DNA of 64,000 nt from Aspidiotus rigidus (Eukaryota > Arthropoda > Insecta > Hemiptera > Diaspididae): assembly GCA_035079385.1 (NCBI GenBank), contig JAVHKY010000039.1, forward strand, positions 62,001 through 126,000, given 5' to 3'. The notes under the pieces are model-generated. The model was not told the origin of the DNA. It saw nothing but the letters and a program-made list of their open reading frames with translations, and searched no databases. Each line of letters opens with the position of its first letter. Position 1 is the stretch's first letter. Position numbers and translations under genes: made by a program. Below, one piece after another: positions 1 to 11,223 of the stretch.

Positions 1-21
1 AAAAATCCACTTTTTTCTCAG

Positions 22-1749
22 AAATTCAATGCGTGGCTGAAACAATACCGAAATGACGGTAAGCGATCCCCTAACTATCAGAGAATTTCAAAATTATGAT
101 ATCGATCGGAATATTCTCATTTGGTAGGTATTTCTCATGCTGCACTTCAGCCAACAATGAATAGTCTGGTTGATTGTTTATGTTGCTATATAACTTCAAC
201 ATCTTGGGATGAACTTTTCAGGCAAGCTCTCATATCAGCTGGCTACCAACATTCTAGGCACGAATTTCAAGACCTTGGTTTGGTAAGTCATTCCACTTTT
301 TTTTTTTTTGTCTTCAAAAAAAGAAATACAAACCCAAGTTCAAGAAACTTTGGAACAATTTGCATATTTTTTCGCAGGGTACAAAATCCGGTCACCTTTT
401 TTCCGACGTACTTTATGAATTAGTGTTTCTCACAAACAGTTGCGAGGGTTCAAATTGGACCGTCCAAGATATGGAAAGTCTTCCAATAGCTGAACAAATA
501 CCAATGTTACACAGGCTAGATCATTCAATTCATATGATACGTTTATGGGCGCTGAGCCGAGCCAAATACCTAGCGCATAGTTGGAATATGGAGCAGTTTT
601 TCCGCGTAACCCATGTAGACGTGAACGCTTCATTGTACGCACTTAGTCAGCTAAAGGTAAATTGATGTTTACCATCATAAGAAAAATATAAGAGAAAATC
701 AATAAGGAATCTTTCCAAGACAAACTTTTTTACAGCTTACACAAAATATACAGATACCTTCGGACAAACAAACACCTAATTTTACTGTCTGCGTCAAGAT
801 GCGAGCCAAACTTATGAGTGAAGTCAACGCGAATATCGACAAATTACACGTGCGTGCTATAGTTATAAAACTGGACGTCTACACGAGCAATAAATTTAAT
901 AGGCAGAATCTTCGGTTTCAGGAAGTGCCGCAAGAGAGTTTATCGATTTTAGCTTCGGTTAGCATGACAACAAGTTTAGCATATTTAAAAATTTGTTTTC
1001 CAAAAGCTGACTATTGGCAACAAGCAGAAGATAATCAACCTCGAATTGCGAGTGAATATGTCGACAAATATTTGGGTATTTCTACACTAGTCAAAACTCT
1101 ACTGCTTATTTAGGTAACGATTCTAACGGAAATCTTTTTCAGATGAAATTTTAAAACCTATTCTGTTAGCATCGCAGAATCTAACTCGACCCGCGCAAAA
1201 GTCAGTGACAAAGATAGCTTTGGAAATACTTTGCGAGGCTTGGCTCGACCACATCTACAAATGTCGCATAAAATTTAGGTAGATAACTTCTTAAAGTTAG
1301 TAGGAACATCGAGACCTGGATTTCATATTCGATATTAAAAATGTACAGCGAAAGAGGTGCGATTCAATTATTGGTCGATTTTGCCGCTATACCAATCTGG
1401 ATACAGGAGAAAGTAACTATAAGTGATGATATACGTCAACTGCTGAAAACTAGCGAAATTCTCAGACGCTGCGAAGGAGTAGGACGATTACTACTCCGAC
1501 AACCGGGAGAGTCTGTGATCATGAATAGTGATAAAAATAATTTACGAGGTATGACATTATTTTCTGGACCTTTTGCGTGAATTATCAATCTCTCACCGAA
1601 TATTATTTTTCCTGTTAGAAAACCAAGTAACAGAATTTGAGAATACAGAAACTCTGATGCCTCCAGAAATGTACGTACCTAATCAAGAAAAATGGTTGGA
1701 GCTTCGACTGAACAGGCAGAAATCATCAATAATTGCTTGGTGTAGATGA
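22..1749 (+). CDS. CCDC142: CCDC142-like protein, 3' part (5' end outside window)
   Basis: Eight exons join in phase: 22-58, 128-282, 378-656, 736-849, 922-1075, 1143-1278, 1349-1548 and 1619-1749, ending in TGA. All introns have GT..AG ends and are 69-95 bp. The diagnostic stretch is in exons 6-7, where a CEAWLDHI motif is followed by a basic RIKF segment and ERGAIQLL; this pattern is characteristic of the C-terminal region of vertebrate CCDC142. The molecular role of CCDC142 is not established, and I see no catalytic motif. The gene enters from the left edge, so the N-terminus is missing. It converges with COA8 and its best polyA signal lies inside the last COA8 exon. The family call is from memory of the conserved block; the exon model is well supported. 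Confidence 0.82.
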
Positions 1750-1802
1750 AAGATTGAAACGAAGAAGTATATGAGCAACCGTTGGAAGTGATGCGCTAAA
1801 AC

Positions 1803-1808
1803 TTTATT
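1803..1808 (-). promoter_or_regulatory. PolyA signal of COA8 (AATAAA on minus strand)
   Basis: TTTATT on the plus strand reads AATAAA on the minus strand, 22 bases after the COA8 stop codon. A very short 3' UTR is implied. Confidence 0.5.
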
Positions 1809-1829
1809 CTAGAGTTAACAATATTTGGA

Positions 1830-2360
1830 CTAGAGTAATTTACAAAACCTCAAGATTCTATTCACATGTACTCGTAATGCTAAAGAGGATAAATAAATAT
1901 TCTTTTTATACCACTCAAAATTGTATTTGAAATGTGTGTTCCAATTTTTATCGAGGAATTCTTTGTAAAATACTGATATTTCGTCGGACTTGTTGTTCGT
2001 ATCTTCCGGATCACTGGGCATATACCGTTGGCGAAATTCTTCTTTCTCCTACAACAAAAACACATTGTTAGTAGTTCTGTGTTTTCTTAAATCGTGTTTG
2101 GCAGTGACCTCGAATGGAGGGTCTCTCGACATGACATAGAGCCTACCTACCTTCTTGAAGTTGCGGTTGTGTTCTGTCCAAAATCGATTGTTCCAATTCT
2201 GGACTCGAAGTTGTTCAATTCTGAACAAACGTTCAACATCGGTTTCCTTATCGGGTATGAAAAATTTTTTCGGCCTTAAATTTGAGATTGGATCTGGCTT
2301 ACCAATGACATCGTAAGGCGGTACTGACATTTCTTGTTTCGGCAGTTGATTCTCCATCAT
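1830..2360 (-). CDS. COA8: Cytochrome c oxidase assembly factor 8 (APOPT1 family)
   Basis: Two exons: 2360-2151 and 2048-1830, separated by a 102-bp intron, giving 142 aa from the ATG at 2360. The family signature is plain: DVIGKPDPISNLRP near residue 17, then a WN..FW..HN segment, EKEEF directly after the intron, and FYKEFLDKNW..H..YN.EWYKKN near the C-terminus. COA8 is a mitochondrial matrix protein needed for complex IV assembly and linked to protection from oxidative stress. The ATG used here gives no presequence; an upstream exon with the targeting peptide is expected but not resolved, because the frame upstream meets a TAG at about 2399. AATAAA on the minus strand lies at 1808-1803, only 22 bases past the stop. 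Divergent from TRMT10C. Confidence 0.88.
1892..1897 (+). promoter_or_regulatory. Candidate polyA signal of the CCDC142-like gene
   Basis: AATAAA lies 143 bases after the stop codon at 1747-1749 and falls inside the last coding exon of COA8 on the opposite strand. If used, the two mature mRNAs overlap antisense at their 3' ends. Confidence 0.45.
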
Positions 2361-2886
2361 TTTATGGCGTTTTTGAATTTCATTGGAGAATGAGGACTAG
2401 TGAGGATGCCGCAACCAGGCCATAACAACTGTAAGCTCTCAATCTAAAATATTTTTGCCATACCTTTAGCCATGCCTCTCGGCATCAGGGAGTCACCAAA
2501 CTAAACGAAACTTGCTCAATGTTTTTTAAAGGTCAGAATCAAAGTCAGATCGTTGACTCATTGCAAACAAGTGAAAGAGACTCTTGGGCTCATAACGAAA
2601 TACACGGTAAAGGCACCACGATTGGATCCCAGCTGTTCTTAGCCCAAATGTTACGTTTTTCCTTTTCTCGTTACCATCATCAAATCATTCGTTCACACTC
2701 TTTGCTACGAACTTTTTCAGCCTTGCTGTTAGGCTGGAAATCTGTAATCTTAACCCTTATCAGTTTCAGAAAGTGTGGCTTCCTCTTATCAAGTCTGAAC
2801 CGCTGAAAAAATACAATAATTTCGTTTTACACATTCGATCAGGCTTTTCCCGAGTTTTCACTCAGCGTTATGCAATTTTACTCATC
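2361..2886. promoter_or_regulatory. Divergent intergenic region COA8 / TRMT10C
   Basis: About 530 bases lie between the COA8 ATG (minus) and the TRMT10C ATG at 2887 (plus). They should contain both promoters and probably an unresolved first exon of COA8. I see no TATA box that stands out. Confidence 0.4.
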
Positions 2887-4410
2887 ATGAATTTTCGAAT
2901 TTCGAGGCATCTTCTTTATTGTTGCGTCGCCAACTTGAAATTTAAGCCTCCGTCCCGTTCAACGCACTTCAATGTCGTAGATTGTATTTCCTCTACAAAA
3001 CGTTGTCTTTCGTCTTCTGCTGCTAGACGTTGGTTTGGAGAAGAAACGAACGAAATTGAGTCTACGAGTAGTGGTGCAGATGACATCTTCTCCGTACCTG
3101 CTGCTGAAAATGACACTTCGATGTCAAATACAGATCACTTGGACGAAGAACTCGATGATTTTGCTGACACCGAAAATGTTTTAGTCGATATAACAGATTA
3201 CGAAGCCATCGCTGGTAACGATCCGTATAAAATGAAAGCTATGAAATCAGTTCTTCAAGACATACAAACTTTAAGAGAACGGGGCTTTCTTTTTATTCCG
3301 AACCGAATATCACCGAAGAAATGGATGACTCTCCTTAAATGTAGAACATACGTTGACAGAAAATATTTTCTCAAAAGTTTATGGATAACTGAGAAGAGAG
3401 ATGCTGCTAAGCGGCGAATCAAACAAGAGAGGAAAAAAATTTCAGTGAAGCCCGAAACTCAAGACAAGAAGCTAACGACAAGCTCTGTACTGGAATACCG
3501 TCTAGGTCACAATACTCTATTTCATAGAAAATATAATGGTTTGATAAAATCTTACTATAATTATCGACTTGCTATGGCCGAATGGTTTGGTCCTCACTTA
3601 ATCATTGATTGTGGTTACGAAAAGTACATGGGTATGAAAGAATTGCATCATTGTAGCAGACAGTTGATTCATAGTTGGTGTTTCAATCGACCAAAACCTA
3701 ATCCATTTAACATCATTTTTTGTAATGTCAAAGAAGGAGACGAAGTACACAAAAAGTTTTGTGAACTCTTACCTCACGCAGGTACCGCAGAAAGTCCTGT
3801 AAATTTTACCAACAAACATTATACGGATTTGTTTCCCGCAAAAAAATTAATATATTTATCACCACACAGCGAGCATGAAATGGAAAACTACGAGGGTGAT
3901 TGTGTTTACGTCATAGGTGAACAATTTTGAAAACAAATAGTGTACTGTATCTTTGAACCTTTGATAATCGACGTATTTCATTACAGGTGCTTTTGTTGAC
4001 GAAATAGTTCACGATCCGGTGTCCATGGAGAGAGCAAAACGTGATGGTATTAGAACTGCCAGATTTCCTATTGATAAGTACTTGAATTGGTGTCAAGGAT
4101 CGAAGTTTTTGCCAATGAACCATGTAAGTTTAGCGTCATATCAGTCGAGATGAATTTTCTACCCATGTTGTATCATCTTTTATCTCAGTGCGTAGAAATC
4201 CTGAGTCGACTTCAAACGGGGCTTCCATGGGAAGAGGCCTTAAGATGTATTTCTCGTAGAAAATTGAATTATATTGGTATGGATTTTAAGAAAGACCCGA
4301 AGATTGATCTGCTCTCCTCGAGTCATATGTGGGATATTTATGAGTATGAAATGGGGCAGAAACCTAGTAAAAAGTTAGTACTAATTCTCTTCGTTCTCGA
4401 CAGTATGTAA
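2887..4410 (+). CDS. TRMT10C: Mitochondrial tRNA methyltransferase 10C / RNase P protein 1
   Basis: Three exons, 2887-3916, 3987-4123 and 4189-4410, sum to 1389 nt and close exactly as 462 aa. The N-terminus is basic, rich in Ser and hydroxylated residues and poor in acidic residues until about residue 50, as expected for a mitochondrial presequence. A TRM10-type SPOUT methyltransferase domain occupies roughly residues 210-420: LIIDCGYE, an LHHCSRQLIHSW block, LIYLSPHS, then VYVIGAFVDE across the first splice and RFPIDKYL in exon 2. TRMT10C methylates N1 of purine 9 in mitochondrial tRNAs and, with SDR5C1 and PRORP, makes the protein-only mitochondrial RNase P; the fly orthologue is roswell. 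I chose the ATG at 2887 because the frame upstream has no other ATG. Convergent with POLR3F. Confidence 0.93.
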
Positions 4411-5144
4411 TATGAATATGAAACTCTTACAACTATGAAAGTACAAACAGTACAATATTTAAATTTTTCATGTTTAGAATGTTGATAAATCGGCCCAAGG
4501 ACCAAAAGAAAGTCGAGAATGAAAATTCGACCAATGTGCGACTCGAGAGCGAAATATGATGTCACTTTGTTATACATAGAAATATCTGGAAGAGATGTTA
4601 CATATTTTTCTCCCTTCATAACTTCAAGAATGTTTTTTTGGTTGAAGTTCCTATTTACCTCTAATTTTTGAACGAACGTGTTTTAAAAATCTCTTCGTTT
4701 TCTCTGTTCTCTCCTGAAGCGAAAAGAAGTTATTTCTATTGTATTTGTATTTAGCCCGTTGTTAGGGTTGTGATTATATCGAAGTGAATGTTTATAATGG
4801 AGATCACATTTTGTTTTGAGCCCTCACTATTTTGTTTGCTTTCTTATTCACGATAAGAAATTGTACCGAATGAAGAAAATTGTCGTTTTCAGAGGGGAAT
4901 GTGTGGTTGAATCCAAATGGGAAAATGTTCGTATAGGAGTAGCTTCTTTTGAAATGAAGAGTTTACGGCTCACCGAATAAGTTGCGGTAAGGGACCGTCG
5001 TAATACCCAGAAAAGATAAATGACAGAAAATTTAATAGCGAACAATGTATTTACGGATACATATGTACACATTATTTCAATTTGAAAAGAAAAACTAAAT
5101 AAGATCACAGATTTTTTCCCTGCAAATGGAGCATTCTCGGTAAA
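4411..5144. other. Convergent 3' region between TRMT10C and POLR3F
   Basis: These 734 bases should hold the 3' UTRs of both flanking genes. A minus-strand ATTAAA at 5036-5031, 109 bases past the POLR3F stop, is a candidate polyA signal. I see no coding exon here. Confidence 0.5.
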
Positions 5145-6847
5145 CTATAAAAGCCATTCAGTGAGGTACGTACAACTCTTTGGATTCACGGAGCAAGATT
5201 GGTTGCAATTTCGGAAAACCTAGAGAAAATCAAAGAGTTATTATTTACTATTGGACAGCTCATAAAAGTGAGTAAAAAATTTACCATCCTTTCAACGTAA
5301 CCAATCAAGCGAAAAATAATATCGAAAGGATGAAAATACAGGAAGTTGAATATAGAAACGATTGTATGTACTGAGATGAATCTAATAATAATTAAATTTT
5401 CATCTACGTCGGATTAAGGGACAGCGTGGCGGATATATTTTTTCACAGGATTGAGCAGTACATGCTTATAATTTACTCCAAGAAATCGCTTACCGGACAT
5501 ACACCGCACGGAGTCCTCACAAATCCTGGCGGATCTGACAAAGATTCAACAGCTTTATATAAATGATTTCCGTCCGCAGACCACTTCCTCTCTATCTTGG
5601 CGTCGAATAATAGAGTCGTTAAAATTTGATTGATTTCATCTTCGGACAGTTGTATCTACGGTAAAATTAGGCAAATTTAAACTCTGACTTCATTCCAAAT
5701 ACTACAATGAAAGAGCAGGAATTATAGCACGCAAAAGGAGAACAATTTTCTGCAAAAATAGTTTTTCCGTTGACAAAATAATTATACCTTTCAATTCATG
5801 ATTGTCTTTATTCAGGTGACAAGAAATATTAGATAGCCGATAAGTAAGAGAAAAAGCAAGTTGAAAAAGTAGGAATCTTGGATAAATATTTTTTCTTCGT
5901 TTTCAGGAAACGATGTTCTCATAATTACGTTGTATATTACAATTTCCCAAAACATACCTTACTCAGACCAAGTCCGTTGATGAATCCACACACATCCGCA
6001 ACCGAAACGTACGAGTGATTATTCACAATCAGAGGTCCGCCCATAAGCTCTTTGGCGTCCTTCCGTTTCTTCATTAAGAAACTCAAACAGGCCTGATTAA
6101 GAGCGTCTACAAAATCGGAATCGAATCCTTGATCACTATACCAAGATCCACCAGTCAACGTTACATCAGGTTCCAAGTTGTACAGCATGTAGAACTTCTT
6201 TTTTCCTGCCTATAAAATCATAAAATTATCGTTATTTCTTTAATATACACCAATCACGAGAAGAGAAACCAAATAGCTTACGTACCGTGACCGTTTTCAC
6301 AGATTTGATAAGCTTCTTACTTTCCAAATTTTTAATTATTTTATTTAGTTGGGTTTGTATCAAATTTGACTTCATTCTGATATCTCTGATCCATATTCCT
6401 CTCGTACCGGATCCTTCGATGATTTGATATACCACTTTTTCTTCATTGTCGGAGTGCTTTACAGCATCGGTTTCGGCGGTAGCCGCTCTCGATCTGTAGA
6501 ATACTTTTTCATTCAAAGTATACACAGCAATGAGTTCCTAGAAACGAATGATTATGGTGAATTGCAATTCGGGTAGAGAAATCCAATGCAAAGGATTTTC
6601 TAGTTTACATACTTGAGTAATGAATCTGTTTACTATTGAAACTATTCTATGAATGTCAATACCGGGAATTTCTCTTTGAATATCAGCAGTTGATACTCCT
6701 TTAGCCTTACTTCTTATATATGATAATATTCTGCACGGACAACATGTAATCCATCAAGTCGAAGTTCAATAATTAATCCTCGAGAGGAAAAATACGGACT
6801 TAAATGCACTATTAGCTTACCGGCTCTCTTCTGCTCTTGAAGCCATT
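5145..6847 (-). CDS. POLR3F: RNA polymerase III subunit RPC6 (RPC34)
   Basis: Exons on the minus strand: 6730-6613, 6537-6286, 6209-5958, 5655-5494 and 5219-5145; a small first exon probably lies at 6847-6821. The protein is about 295 aa, close to the 316 of human RPC6. Matches include VYQIIEGSGTRGIW..DIR, NKIIKNLESKKLIKSVK, MLYNLEPD..LTGG.WYSDQ and FVDALNQ. The last exon adds the iron-sulphur cysteines: CGVCP from exon 5 continues into NCNQSC...SC.YLTEWL and a stop. RPC6 sits in the RPC3/RPC6/RPC7 subcomplex that helps open the promoter in Pol III initiation. Odd point: the ATG at 6847 reads into the GTAAGC donor in phase 0, while exon 2 (starting at 6730) needs phase 2, so the start is unresolved. 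Head-to-head with SAP18. Confidence 0.9.
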
Positions 6848-7546
6848 ATTTTCAGATTTCGTTTTCCTATTCCCGGACGCAAATATCGAATCAACTTAAC
6901 AATAAGTTTGAATTTTCGAAGAATTTAGCTATTAAAATACTTTTCCTCTCGTGCTACACGAAGATTGTCAAGTATAAAAATTTCATGTGGAATATTCCTA
7001 CAACAAGGCAACAGCGATGAGGATGAATGAACGAAAAAAAAATTGATAACGGTAGTGCCATCCATCAGGCAGTGTGTTGGTTTGTGACTCTACAGTTTGG
7101 ATTTTGGAGGAAAAGATCTCCTGTACGTCATTCGATAGACCTTATTCTATTGATCGTTGACTCGTTGATTATTGGCCACACCAGTGTTATAAAATACAGT
7201 GCTTCCAATCGTTTATTCGTGTTGGCGTCGGCTTTCCGGATTGTTTTCATCTTAGTTTTCATATTCATTATTATGATGATAACAGAACTGAGATAGAAGA
7301 ATTATATTTCTTTATTTAATTTCTTTGCATCTACAAAATTTAGACGATTTAAATTAAGAATTAGGTTTTTGTACTTTTCATCTTGTACTCTTTTCAACTC
7401 CGGTCGCCACTGTATGATAAATGAGAACTGAATGATTCATATGTTCTTCTCATAGACTCCTGCTGACCGGTATTTGTGCATTGATCCTCTACAGGTACTG
7501 TCCATTAAAGCGATAGATTAATACATAATCTTTAGTGCATAGAACA
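6848..7546. promoter_or_regulatory. Bidirectional promoter region POLR3F / SAP18
   Basis: These 699 bases separate the 5' ends of POLR3F (minus) and SAP18 (plus) and should contain both promoters. An open frame at 7027-7296 has no family resemblance and I do not treat it as a gene. Confidence 0.45.
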
Positions 7547-8303
7547 ATGGAATTAAACGTAAAGTCATCAAGATCGGAATTTCACGCGTCTCCCGATGCA
7601 GGTGAGACAGATGACTCGGAAACGAATGTGCCTTCGCGATTACCAACAATAGTTTCAGCCGTTCAATCCACCGTCAAAGTGGAAAACAGGAAAGGAACTG
7701 TAGTCGATCGAAATAAAGTAATTATTTTCATTGTTGTAAAGAAGTTCATAGACAATCCAAGAATCTAACAATCTCATCACTTTTAGGTCTGCCCTCTTAT
7801 GATGAAAATTTACTATACTTACGGACGTCATCATAATCCATTGGATTACAAGAATAAAATTTATCCGAAGAACGAACTCCAAATACATACGTGGTAAGTA
7901 TACTCGAATGAATTCTTTCATCGTCTTTACCAACTTCTCAACTTACGATTGGTTTTTTCCGTTCTTAGGATGGACGCGACTCTATCCGAACTTCTAGTAC
8001 ACCTACAGCGTAAGAATAGAAAAGTACGAAGAAATGGTACGATAATCAATTTCCAATTCGTATCCCCTGACCCAGGTTTTCCTCGCTACAAAACCAGGGA
8101 CATCGGTACCGTGAAAATCAATGCAAAAGGACCTGATGATTCTAAGACTCTTTCTCAGTGCCGGTACGTTATAAAAAATAAGCCGAGAACTCCATTTTCA
8201 AAATTGGATTCGTTTTCATTGTACTGATATTCAAAATTATTCCGTGACCAGGTATGCCATCGGAGATTACGTTGATTTATGTATCAGACTCCCAAAAAAC
8301 TGA
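7547..8303 (+). CDS. SAP18: Sin3-associated polypeptide p18
   Basis: Four exons, 7547-7717, 7787-7893, 7969-8163 and 8252-8303, sum to 525 nt and give 174 aa. The family core is clear: CPLMMKIYYTYGRHH in exon 2, ELQIHTW across the second splice, MDATLSEL in exon 3, then FQFVSPD..FPRYKTRDIGT and YAIGDYVDLCIRLP at the end. SAP18 has a ubiquitin-like fold. It works in the SIN3-HDAC corepressor and in the ASAP/PSAP complexes that touch splicing and the exon junction complex. The first exon encodes a Ser/Asp/Thr-rich tail of about 57 residues that is less conserved. Overall length is close to the human protein. Convergent with CNOT11. Confidence 0.94.
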
Positions 8304-8417
8304 AGTCAATGTTGAAGTTCTGAAACCTTCTAATGTACAGTTCCTCTTGCAAGCATGAATAATGAGACAGAATTATTCTTCTCAGTACATGTATTTAATT
8401 ATGTAATTTAAAGTTTC

Positions 8418-8423
8418 AATAAA
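8418..8423 (+). promoter_or_regulatory. PolyA signal of SAP18
   Basis: AATAAA lies 115 bases after the SAP18 stop codon at 8301-8303, in the short gap before the CNOT11 stop on the other strand. Confidence 0.6.
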
Positions 8424-8545
8424 TAGTATCACAACTGAGCTCTACTCTTGATGTACATTTTTCGTTGAAAACACGTATAAACCAGTTATCGGAAAGTGTT
8501 CGACGTACGAACATAAGTAATTAATGCATTCACATTGATAAGAAA

Positions 8546-11223
8546 TCATTTTTTCTGATCCTTTTTCTTAGATCGATTGCTACGGGTAGATTGGTTCTGT
8601 GTAGCAGTTTGCGATTGCTGGGTTGCCGGTTGAGGTTGTGCTTGAGGCTGTGTTTGTTGAACAGGTGGAGTTGGTGGGGGTGTCGAAGATAGTGGGGGAG
8701 AAATTGATCCGGAATCGCCGATTTCTAAATTCTTCAATAACCTATACAGAACTCCAGCTTCCCGAAAATGACTGAATTCTATGCAGAAGGAATGTACTTC
8801 GATATAGATTTCCTAAACGTGGAAAAAGAATTGAAAATTTTAATAAGACCGATAGAAAATTATAATCCGTATACCAACGAAAAGTTGAAAAAAAAGAAAC
8901 AATTCCGATGAAATTCACCTGCACGTTTATGATTTTATTCCGTATCAACGATTGCAGAAATACGCATACTAAACGTACTAGTCGGTTTTGCATGTAACGA
9001 TCCTTGATAGTTTCACACGTGGTAATACAATTTGAAATATACAAATGTATGAACTCTTTAGGAAGATCTACGGTCGTCGTAAGCCTGATAAAAACACAAG
9101 GATCATCAATTGTTGATCTTTCTAAATAGATCGACGCATCGTACACTCGGTGACGAACCTATTAACTACTTCCATAGAATGGAGAGACATTTCCATATTT
9201 ACGAGCACACTAAAGTATTCCGTTATGTGCTTGCACTGCATTAATTTCAACAAGACATCCACCGCGATAAGAGGATTATTCTCAACTAGTTCGGGGAACT
9301 GGAATCAAAACTTGAATTAGAGACGATATCTTTTTCAAACTGATCAACGAAGTTATAGTTACCTGTCTTGGCGTCAGACCAATTCGATAAATGAGCTGTG
9401 GATCACTTTCAAGTTGATTAATTAATTGGTGTTGTTGAGGCTGGGTCAGCATACCTTTCAAAGCTCTCTCCATCAGTATCCTTGCCTCATTATCTGGGGT
9501 CTCAATATTCACTGTCGTTCTGTCGTATACAACGTTAAAGGATGGTTCATCCGCTATGTGAATCCAATGGGCCTGTCAAGACGATATTTTTGAATAGTTC
9601 ATGAGAATAGAAGAAAATCGTCGTCCTAATCAACATAAACTGTTTCTACGTTCTACTCATAAAGTTTGAATGGTTTAACTACAAGGTCTAAAATTTAGAT
9701 TGAATGATTCCAGATAATCACCTCATCGTCAACTGGCATCACAGGTGGTACTAATCGCACAAATTGAGGACTATAAGATTTGTCGCAAGCTTGTTGCTTA
9801 CTTGACAAGAGAGCGTTCAAGGTTTTTCGCACATCTTCAGATTCCAAAGACCTAATTAAAATTATAATTCCCGATCAGACAACAATATACAATCTTAAAA
9901 AAGTACGATGTATAGGATTTACGTTTCAGAAGGTCCTGAAGGATCCGGATCCGGCAATATGAGAGATATACCGCTTTTGACCGACACTGACATTAAGGAT
10001 TCACGACTTTTTAGAGCAGTCTCTAGTTCTTTAATATCGGCAGCTTGGAAAGTATCTGGAGGACTGCTGATAACATGTTGAGCAGTTTTTTTCAGTAACT
10101 AAAACAAACAAATACGGTTAATGAAAAACAATTTTCATCAATACAGTTCGACGAGCTTTCGCGAGAACAGTAAAATGACGTTTAATGCAGACTCGGTAAG
10201 AAAATTCCGATACATTAAATTTATTTCTTGTTAAGATTTCATGATAATCAGAAGTCTGCACAAATTGCGAGGATGAAAAATGAATAAATAATCGATGAGG
10301 TGAAGGGTTTTAGGAAGGAAAATGATGAAATGTTCATAATTCAGATGCTCAATGCTTCAGTTTAGTAAAGGTGATGGTAACATCGGTAACGATTAAAATA
10401 CTTATATTAACCCCTAATGAGTAAATACTATTAAGAATGGTAAATTTGCTGAATTCTCGCTATTTTTATAAATTGAAACACTAAACCACAACATGCAAGC
10501 AATCTAACAACAGCTAGACGGCATATAGTGCAAACAAACCACGATGATAGATATTTTGCTATAGTAATTATCGAGTCGTTTCGTAAGTAAGAAATTACTT
10601 CTTTCGAATTCTTCGTAATCAACTGGGATATGAAGTTTCTTTCTTGAAGAGTAAATTTTGGTAATTCATCAATGTATTCTTCCACTTTGTGTCCGACTGT
10701 CTTGCTACCTCTCGTAGGTTTCTACACCAAAAGAGAACAATTTCGATATTTTTGGTAGCTACGAAGATTGCTGCACAAGTACTTTAAATACTTACAAGAA
10801 TCTGAATGAATACCGATAGAAACGGAGTGATAACGATAGAGTCCCGTCTGTACAGATCGTGAAGTAGAACGACCGCGGTTAGGCGTTGTACCGGAAGCGC
10901 AAGAATATCCTGCTGTTGAATCAAGAATAGTAGAGTGTTCCCGACTGAAAAATGAGTAGAATGTTTTAGAATTTATTTTCCATTCATTAATTGTTCTTTC
11001 GAGAAGTGTAAATACTACCTTTAAATTTATCTTCTTTCTTAAAACAATGATGAGATTTGTTACACAACGTTTCGAACGACTGAGTTTTCGTTTGATCTTC
11101 ATTTAGAATCCTGTAGAGAAAGATTGACATTAGTGCGTACAATTTTAGGTTGGCTGTCTCACTTAAGCTGAAAAATTCTACAAACCCTAGCAAAGAGGTC
11201 AATCCTTTGGTCGATAAACACAT
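8546..11223 (-). CDS. CNOT11: CCR4-NOT transcription complex subunit 11
   Basis: Ten exons on the minus strand: 11223-11186, 11110-11019, 10944-10796, 10721-10599, 10098-9923, 9851-9722, 9572-9363, 9298-9159, 9084-8919 and 8812-8546. They sum to 1491 nt and close as 496 aa, matching the roughly 510 aa of the human protein. The N-terminus has the LTSLL...FHHYF-like segment and QRLTAVVLL. The middle has DPDPSGP. The C-terminal CNOT11 domain has [87 protein letters not shown] and [23 protein letters not shown]11 binds CNOT10 and anchors this module to the CNOT1 scaffold of the deadenylase complex. A Pro/Gln/Thr/Ser-rich tail of about 55 residues ending in a lysine cluster follows the domain and is longer than in vertebrates. 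Confidence 0.94.

Noticed and set aside
2773..2886. Upstream extension of the TRMT10C frame
   Set aside because: It begins with GTG, not ATG, and adds sequence unlike a mitochondrial leader; the ATG at 2887 is the first in frame.
7027..7296. 89-codon plus-strand frame between POLR3F and SAP18
   Set aside because: No family match, compositionally unremarkable, and it lies where the shared promoter is expected.
8742..9146. 134-codon minus-strand frame read as one protein
   Set aside because: Only 9084-8919 is a CNOT11 exon; the ends are intron sequence read through at clear GT and AG sites.
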